Positions 14,286-18,934 of a DNA stretch of 18,934 bases are shown piece after piece. Each line of letters opens with the position of its first letter. Within the stretch, counting starts at the first letter, position 1. Position numbers and translations under genes: made by a program. The stretch is from Lentisphaeria bacterium (GTDB taxonomy: Bacteria; Verrucomicrobiota; Lentisphaeria; Oligosphaerales; Oligosphaeraceae), in NCBI GenBank assembly GCA_016287975.1, contig JAEEXV010000261.1:1-18934 (forward strand), in the 5' to 3' direction. The notes under the pieces were generated by a model. It saw nothing but the letters and a program-made list of their open reading frames with translations, ran no database searches and was not told where the DNA came from.

Positions 14286-17200
14286 ATGCCTCTCGATTTC
14301 GATGCCTTCCGCTCCATGACCGCCAACCTCGACGGCGGGAAACTCATCTATCTGCAGGGCGACCAGCTCAAATCCACTGGCAGCGCCTCCGCCAGCAAGC
14401 AGACCGCCTTCGCCGCCGCCACCGACGCCTTCCTCCGCGCCTACACCCGGCACTACGGCGCCGCCATCGGCGACGCCGCACGGCGCTTCCTCGAACAGGA
14501 CGACAACGCGGGCAAGCCCCTCTCCGCCAGCGTCGTCCGCCGCCTCATCAACTTCGCCTCCGACAAGGCGCTCGGCGGCACCACCGCCAAGGTCGGCGGC
14601 CTCACCATCGACCTGGCCAAGATCGGCACCGACACGATCCCCTTCCAGGGCTTCCGAAAGAACACCAAGCTTCAGCGCGCGGAGGCGGGCGCCAACCAGA
14701 GCGCCCTCGACACCCTCGCCGCATTCCAGCGCGGAGAAGGCGGCAAGGTCGACTTCACCGCCATGCTCCGTCACCTCAACACCCTCCACGCCCACGTCTT
14801 CAACAGCGTCCAGCTCGGCGCCGTCCCGCAGGGCACCTCCCTCGCCACCGCCGACGTCCGCCTCCTCGAGGCCGCCCTCTGCCGCGCCGTCGATTCGATG
14901 GACAACACCCAGCTCTCCTCCGTCTACCAGGGCCTCATCTCCCGCGAAACCGCCGACCTCAAGGACGAAATCTCCCGCATCCTCAACCACCCCGACGCAG
15001 ACCCCAGCCTCAAGACGCTCTGCAAGCAGACCTTCACCGACCTCTCCCGCATCGAGGCCATGGTCGTCTCCGAGATCTCCCGCCGCATGGCATACGAACA
15101 TGCCAGCCCCGCCGAAAAGCAGAACTTCCCCTCCCTCATGGAGCGATACACAGGCACCGCCTCCCAAACCGTCCACGGCCAGGGAACGGACATGTCCGCC
15201 ACCAACCTCGCCATCCTCTCCAAGACCGCCGCGCTCGATTCCATCACCGCCCAGACCGCCGTCCCCGCCATCGACCAGCGCATCCAGACCCACGGCCTCC
15301 CCGATGTCGACGCCCACGCCATCGGCGACATGATCCGCGCCAACGACCTCACCATCAACGTCCACCTCGGCGCCCTCGTCGGCTGGCGGCGCGACGGCAG
15401 CACCGACCCCCACCCGCCCCTCTCCACCCCCGGCGCCGCCTTGCGCAACACCTTCGCATCCAAGGAAGCCCAGGGAAAGGGACTGCTCAGCGACGGCTAT
15501 CTCGTCCAACGCGACGAGGTCGAAAAACACTTCTTCCCCGAATATTCCTCCGTCCCCCTCTCGGGCCATGAGCGCCCCCTCTACGCCGCCTTCAACACCA
15601 AGCAGACCACGGGCGGCGGCGCCGACTCCGCCATGTCCTCCTACGGCAAAGTCTGCATCGTCCTCAAGCAGCACGTCAAGGAACAGGCCACCTACACCCT
15701 CGACGACACCTTCTTCGCCGCGCGCATCGACGCCAACCCCGCCCGCCGACAGGAACTCGAGGATTCCCTCCTCGCCCTCTATGCCGAGCAACTCAAGGAC
15801 GGCACCGCCGACCGCCTCCGCGGAGGGCGCACCGCCCCCGACAAGCCCTGCATCCGCGAAGCCCTCGACGACTTCTACAATTCCTTCGGCGGCCAGATCA
15901 CTTCCCTCCAGAACGCCATGTCCCTCAGCACCCTGCTGTCGTCATTCATCAATGAAAACCTAAAGGACGGCGCCCCGCAGGTCGACCAATTCACCCTCCA
16001 GGGGCAGATTCTCACCATCCTCGGCGTGAACGACCAGGGCGCCACCGCCTCCTTCGACAACATCGAAAACCTCCTCGCCCGCCAGGGCGACTTCACCGCC
16101 GTCAACATGGGCGTCGCCACCATGCGCCGCCAGACCAATCCCGACACGCCCTGCTCCTTCGAGGGAGTCACCTACATCGAGGCCCAGCTCCACGGCCCCG
16201 TCATCCTCGACCGCGACGTCGCCGAAATCCGCATCGACGTCTCCGAGATGACCGAGCATTTCGAGGAGGCGTTCGACCAGCTTCCCCAGGCCGAACGCCA
16301 GCGCATCCAGGGCGACCCCGCCCTCGGCGCCAATCCTTACAAGCGCAAGCTGGCCTGGGCCGCCCAGCAGGCCGCGCAGTTCCAGGCAAAACTCCTCCAG
16401 GAACACCAGGACGCCCCCTACAAGATCACCTTCTACGACTCCGCCGAGACGTATAGCCCCGAAGCCTCCCGCCTCAAGGCCTCCAACCAGGCAATCCGCC
16501 AGGAGACCATCGACAGGGTCAAGCAGGAACTCATCGACTTCGGCGAGGATCTCCTCGGCAAGACCGACGTGTTCAAGGCATCCGCGTTTGCGAACGTCAG
16601 CCAAGCCAGCCTCGCCCCCCTTCAGGCGAACTGGGGCGCAAACCTTGAAAACGTCCCCGACTGGGTCGTCCGCACCCTCGTCGACGAAGGCAGGAAAGTC
16701 ATCGCCAGCATCGGCCGCCAGAAGGAAGTCACCCTCGTCGACCAGACCCGCGTCGAAAGCGCCATCCTGGACTCCGCCAAGTTGGCGCTCAAACGCCTCG
16801 CCGCCGTCATGGACGCCATGGACACGGCGGGCATCGACGATCCAGTCGAGCGCGAGCAAATCCTCAAGCAGGCCACGACCATCCAGCTCAAGGCCGAGCG
16901 CGCACCCCAGTTCATCCAATGCCACCTCGCCACCCGCGAGGCCCTGGGCCACTTCGACCAGCTCATGGCAGACACCATCGCCGCCCTCCCCAACGCCGAC
17001 GTAATCGCCCCCCTTGCCTTCAACGGACAGCCCCCCGTCAGCGGACTCGCCTACGCCAACCTCCGCGCCGCCGTCGAGGCGAAATGCCGCGGCTTCCTCG
17101 ACGGGCTGGGCAAAGAAAACTTCCAAGCCGCCAACTACACGCGGGACGCCCTGCTCGCCACGTTGCGCACCCAGGTCGTCGCCCCCGTCCTCGAGCCCAA

Positions 17201-18710
17201 GATGAGACTCCTCTCCCTCCACGCCAACTGGGACTTCGCCAGCAACGAGGACCGCAACGCGTTCCTCGGCTGGGCCACCAGCGCAGGCAAACTCAAGGCC
17301 CCCGAGGAGCTCAAGGGCGTCTACACGACCAGCGGCTTGATCGCCGACGCCATCTGCGCCAAACTCCAAAGCCCCGCCCCCCTCGCCGCCCAGGATCTCA
17401 TCGACGCCTTCCTCGGATTCTTCCCCACTTGTCTGAATTTCATGGAATTGGAGGCACCCCTCCACCATGGCGACTACGGCACCGACGACCGCAACACCGC
17501 CGTCGTGCGCGCCACTTCCGTGGCCTTGAGCCGCATCGCCGCGCGCTCCACGCCCGAGCAGTTGCAGAAACTCGCCGACGTGCTCAACACCCCCGAGATG
17601 CGCCAGCTCCACACCGCCGCCACGACCTGCGGCGCCGCCATGACGGATGACGTCTCCCAGGGCTCCATCCCCCTCTTCGGGCATTTCCTCGACACCTTCT
17701 TCCAGCGCCTTCCCAGCAAGTTCGGCCTCCCTGTCGCCTATCCCCAGGATCTCGACAAAGTGGAGTTCGCCAGCGTGCCGCCGGCGACGCGCAATCTGCT
17801 CCAGCAGATCAACCGTGGGCAGATCCAGCACCATGCGACCCACTCCCCCTACAAGCCCGCCGACAATGTAGCCTTCCCGAAGATCGCCGCGCCCGCGCAG
17901 CCCGCCGCCATGCCTGCCACCCTCGCCCAGCGCAAGGCCTTCCTCAAGGAGATGCTCCCCCTCTACCATGCCCATGAGCAGGGCTTCGACGCCGGCACCA
18001 ACTACCATGGCCGAACCCACGCCACCCGCGCCTTCGTCCTCGGCACCGTCATGGCCAACATCCTCCGTAACAAGGGTGTCTCCGTCGACCTGAACGCCGT
18101 CGCCGTCGGCCTCGCGGGACACGACACCGGGCGCACCGCCAATGGCGCCGACACCCCCCAGTCCGAACAGGCCTCCGCCACGAATACCGCCGCCGCCGTC
18201 GAACGCCTCTACCCCGGCGCCGCAGGCGATGCCTGGAAAAACGCCGTCGGCGCCAATATCGCCGCAGGGCATGGCCCCAACGCCGACAGCCACCGCACCA
18301 TCGAGGGCTATCTCCTCAAATCCGCCGATTCCCTCGACTACTACCGCGTCGGAGAACTTGACCCGAAGAGATTCCCCTTCCTTCGGGAAAATCTCCATAC
18401 CGCCGACGGCTTCATCATCCCCGCCAACAAGGGCCTGCGCGAAAAACTGATGAAGGAGGCCATCCGCCTTGCCCAGTACACCGACCCGCTCGCCGCCCGC
18501 AGAGCAGCGATCAGCGACCTCACCGACAAACTCCTGACCGCCGCGGATCAATCCGCCATCCAAGCTCAGCTCACCCGCCTCAAGGACGAAGCGCGGCAGG
18601 CTGAAATCGCCCAGAGCAACCTCACCGATGACGAAATCATCGCTCTCGTCGAAAAGGCCATCGCCGACCATCCCGACGAGTTCCCCCTCCTCACCCAATA
18701 CTACCGCTGA
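14286..18710 (+). CDS. giant putative T3S effector with DUF3626-like and HD-phosphohydrolase domains
   Basis: A 1474-residue protein with a strong AAAAGGAG site. It has no signal peptide or membrane segment, and the first 50 residues are polar and Ser/Thr/Ala-rich, as in T3S substrates. Residues about 357-655 resemble DUF3626: HLGALVGWRRDG (360-371), an FASKEAQGKG loop, SGHERPLYAAFN (426-437), SYGKVCIVLKQHV (452-464), ATYTLDDTFF (468-477) and YIEAQLHGPVILDRDVAEIRID (630-651). Residues about 1215-1400 form an HD-superfamily domain with NYHGRTHATRAF (1239-1250), GLAGHDTGR (1275-1283), His1329, His1336 and KSADSLDYYRV (1345-1355), so likely metal ligands are His1245, His1279, Asp1280, His1329/His1336 and Asp1348. 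The remaining regions are helical with no recognised family. Divergence from a CesT-like chaperone gene suggests it is that chaperone's cargo. Targets and chemistry are unknown. Codon use matches the window, so it is not a recent foreign gene. Confidence 0.72.
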   Translation: MPLDFDAFRSMTANLDGGKLIYLQGDQLKSTGSASASKQTAFAAATDAFLRAYTRHYGAAIGDAARRFLEQDDNAGKPLSASVVRRLINFASDKALGGTTAKVGGLTIDLAKIGTDTIPFQGFRKNTKLQRAEAGANQSALDTLAAFQRGEGGKVDFTAMLRHLNTLHAHVFNSVQLGAVPQGTSLATADVRLLEAALCRAVDSMDNTQLSSVYQGLISRETADLKDEISRILNHPDADPSLKTLCKQTFTDLSRIEAMVVSEISRRMAYEHASPAEKQNFPSLMERYTGTASQTVHGQGTDMSATNLAILSKTAALDSITAQTAVPAIDQRIQTHGLPDVDAHAIGDMIRANDLTINVHLGALVGWRRDGSTDPHPPLSTPGAALRNTFASKEAQGKGLLSDGYLVQRDEVEKHFFPEYSSVPLSGHERPLYAAFNTKQTTGGGADSAMSSYGKVCIVLKQHVKEQATYTLDDTFFAARIDANPARRQELEDSLLALYAEQLKDGTADRLRGGRTAPDKPCIREALDDFYNSFGGQITSLQNAMSLSTLLSSFINENLKDGAPQVDQFTLQGQILTILGVNDQGATASFDNIENLLARQGDFTAVNMGVATMRRQTNPDTPCSFEGVTYIEAQLHGPVILDRDVAEIRIDVSEMTEHFEEAFDQLPQAERQRIQGDPALGANPYKRKLAWAAQQAAQFQAKLLQEHQDAPYKITFYDSAETYSPEASRLKASNQAIRQETIDRVKQELIDFGEDLLGKTDVFKASAFANVSQASLAPLQANWGANLENVPDWVVRTLVDEGRKVIASIGRQKEVTLVDQTRVESAILDSAKLALKRLAAVMDAMDTAGIDDPVEREQILKQATTIQLKAERAPQFIQCHLATREALGHFDQLMADTIAALPNADVIAPLAFNGQPPVSGLAYANLRAAVEAKCRGFLDGLGKENFQAANYTRDALLATLRTQVVAPVLEPKMRLLSLHANWDFASNEDRNAFLGWATSAGKLKAPEELKGVYTTSGLIADAICAKLQSPAPLAAQDLIDAFLGFFPTCLNFMELEAPLHHGDYGTDDRNTAVVRATSVALSRIAARSTPEQLQKLADVLNTPEMRQLHTAATTCGAAMTDDVSQGSIPLFGHFLDTFFQRLPSKFGLPVAYPQDLDKVEFASVPPATRNLLQQINRGQIQHHATHSPYKPADNVAFPKIAAPAQPAAMPATLAQRKAFLKEMLPLYHAHEQGFDAGTNYHGRTHATRAFVLGTVMANILRNKGVSVDLNAVAVGLAGHDTGRTANGADTPQSEQASATNTAAAVERLYPGAAGDAWKNAVGANIAAGHGPNADSHRTIEGYLLKSADSLDYYRVGELDPKRFPFLRENLHTADGFIIPANKGLREKLMKEAIRLAQYTDPLAARRAAISDLTDKLLTAADQSAIQAQLTRLKDEARQAEIAQSNLTDDEIIALVEKAIADHPDEFPLLTQYYR

Positions 18711-18720
18711 CCCAGTCCCG

Positions 18721-18934
18721 ACTCACCCCGACCACGCATCTGCCCCGCGTGTGCCTGCGGGCTTGCCCGCAGGTGGGCTCCGCCACCACTGGCGAGCAGG
18801 CTCGCCAGCACACGCGCCACCGCCCAACTCACCCCGCCCCCGCATCTGCTCGGCGTGTGCCTGCGGGCTTGCCCGCAGGTGGGCTCCGCCACCACTGGCG
18901 ATCAGGCTCGCCAGCACACGCGCCACCGCCCAAC
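18721..18934. repeat. 106-bp tandem repeat able to fold as a cloverleaf
   Basis: Two complete units (18721-18826 and 18827-18932) plus the first two bases of a third at the window edge. In unit 1 the outer arms CGCGTGTG (18746-18753) and CACACGCG (18809-18816) enclose three hairpins: CCTGCGGGC-TT-GCCCGCAGG (18754-18773), a short GTGG/CCAC hairpin (18774-18787 region) and CTGGCGAG-CAGG-CTCGCCAG (18789-18808). Unit 2 differs at a few positions, including one that breaks the first pair of the outer arm and one in the third hairpin. It starts 10 bases after the effector stop codon. It is probably a REP/BIME-like genomic repeat that may also act as a transcript end. Confidence 0.9.

Noticed and set aside
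14238..15791. Second long antisense open frame (about 517 codons) opposite the start of the effector gene
   Set aside because: Same Gly/Val/Glu-rich artefact; it would also run through the divergent promoter region.
15960..18698. Very long antisense open frame (over 900 codons) opposite the effector gene
   Set aside because: It is a by-product of high GC and C-ending codons on the sense strand, is low-complexity (Gly/Glu/Val-rich) and lacks recognisable domains; the sense frame has a strong ribosome site and real motifs.
18721..18934. Integron attC sites
   Set aside because: GCCCAAC at the unit junctions fits one half-site, but the matching GTTRRRY half is missing, and no integrase or gene cassettes are seen.

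Overview
The window is GC-rich with strongly C-ending codons, AAGGAG-type ribosome binding sites and many palindromic intergenic repeats. It carries a mix of carbohydrate-active enzymes, a CapA-like protein, a DUF2828 protein and a type III secretion (T3S) chaperone. This fits a PVC-superphylum bacterium, most likely Lentisphaerota or Verrucomicrobiota. That placement is inferred from gene content only; no rRNA or other marker gene is present.

Layout. 2-197 is a 9-bp minisatellite running off the left edge. 240-3430 (+) is a two-gene unit, a putative glycoside hydrolase and a SIS-domain sugar-phosphate protein, joined by an ATGA overlap. 3431-3891 is non-coding and ends in a structured element (3792-3902) whose 3' arm contains the first start codons of an ankyrin/Sel1-repeat gene (to 5406, +). 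A GC hairpin separates that gene from a convergent block on the minus strand: an exported flavin-reductase-like protein (5458-6045) and, upstream of it, a DUF2828/vWA protein (6128-7669). The leader of the DUF2828 gene holds a second copy of the same structured element (7765-7897) and a shorter third version (7699-7765). Next come a 35-bp tandem repeat (8074-8329), a BNR/sialidase-like gene (8344-9435, -), and a RecQ helicase overlapped by an XRE regulator (9570-12099, -). Divergent from these is a CapA-like gene (12294-13607, +), whose end overlaps a convergent CesT-like T3S chaperone (13591-14055, -). The chaperone is divergent from a 1474-residue protein (14286-18710, +) with a DUF3626-like region and a C-terminal HD phosphohydrolase-like domain. 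The window ends in a 106-bp tandem repeat that can fold as a cloverleaf.

Two things stand out. First, the chaperone next to a giant two-domain protein without a signal peptide looks like an undescribed T3S chaperone/effector pair. Second, a recurring three-way-junction element sits upstream of two unrelated genes. Its paired arms show compensatory changes between copies, and its GNRA tetraloop differs in sequence but keeps the GNRA pattern. It is either a small non-autonomous mobile/REP-like element or a cis-acting or free-standing RNA. The copy beside a Ro60-like (DUF2828) gene is especially interesting because bacterial Ro proteins usually have small structured RNAs encoded next to them.
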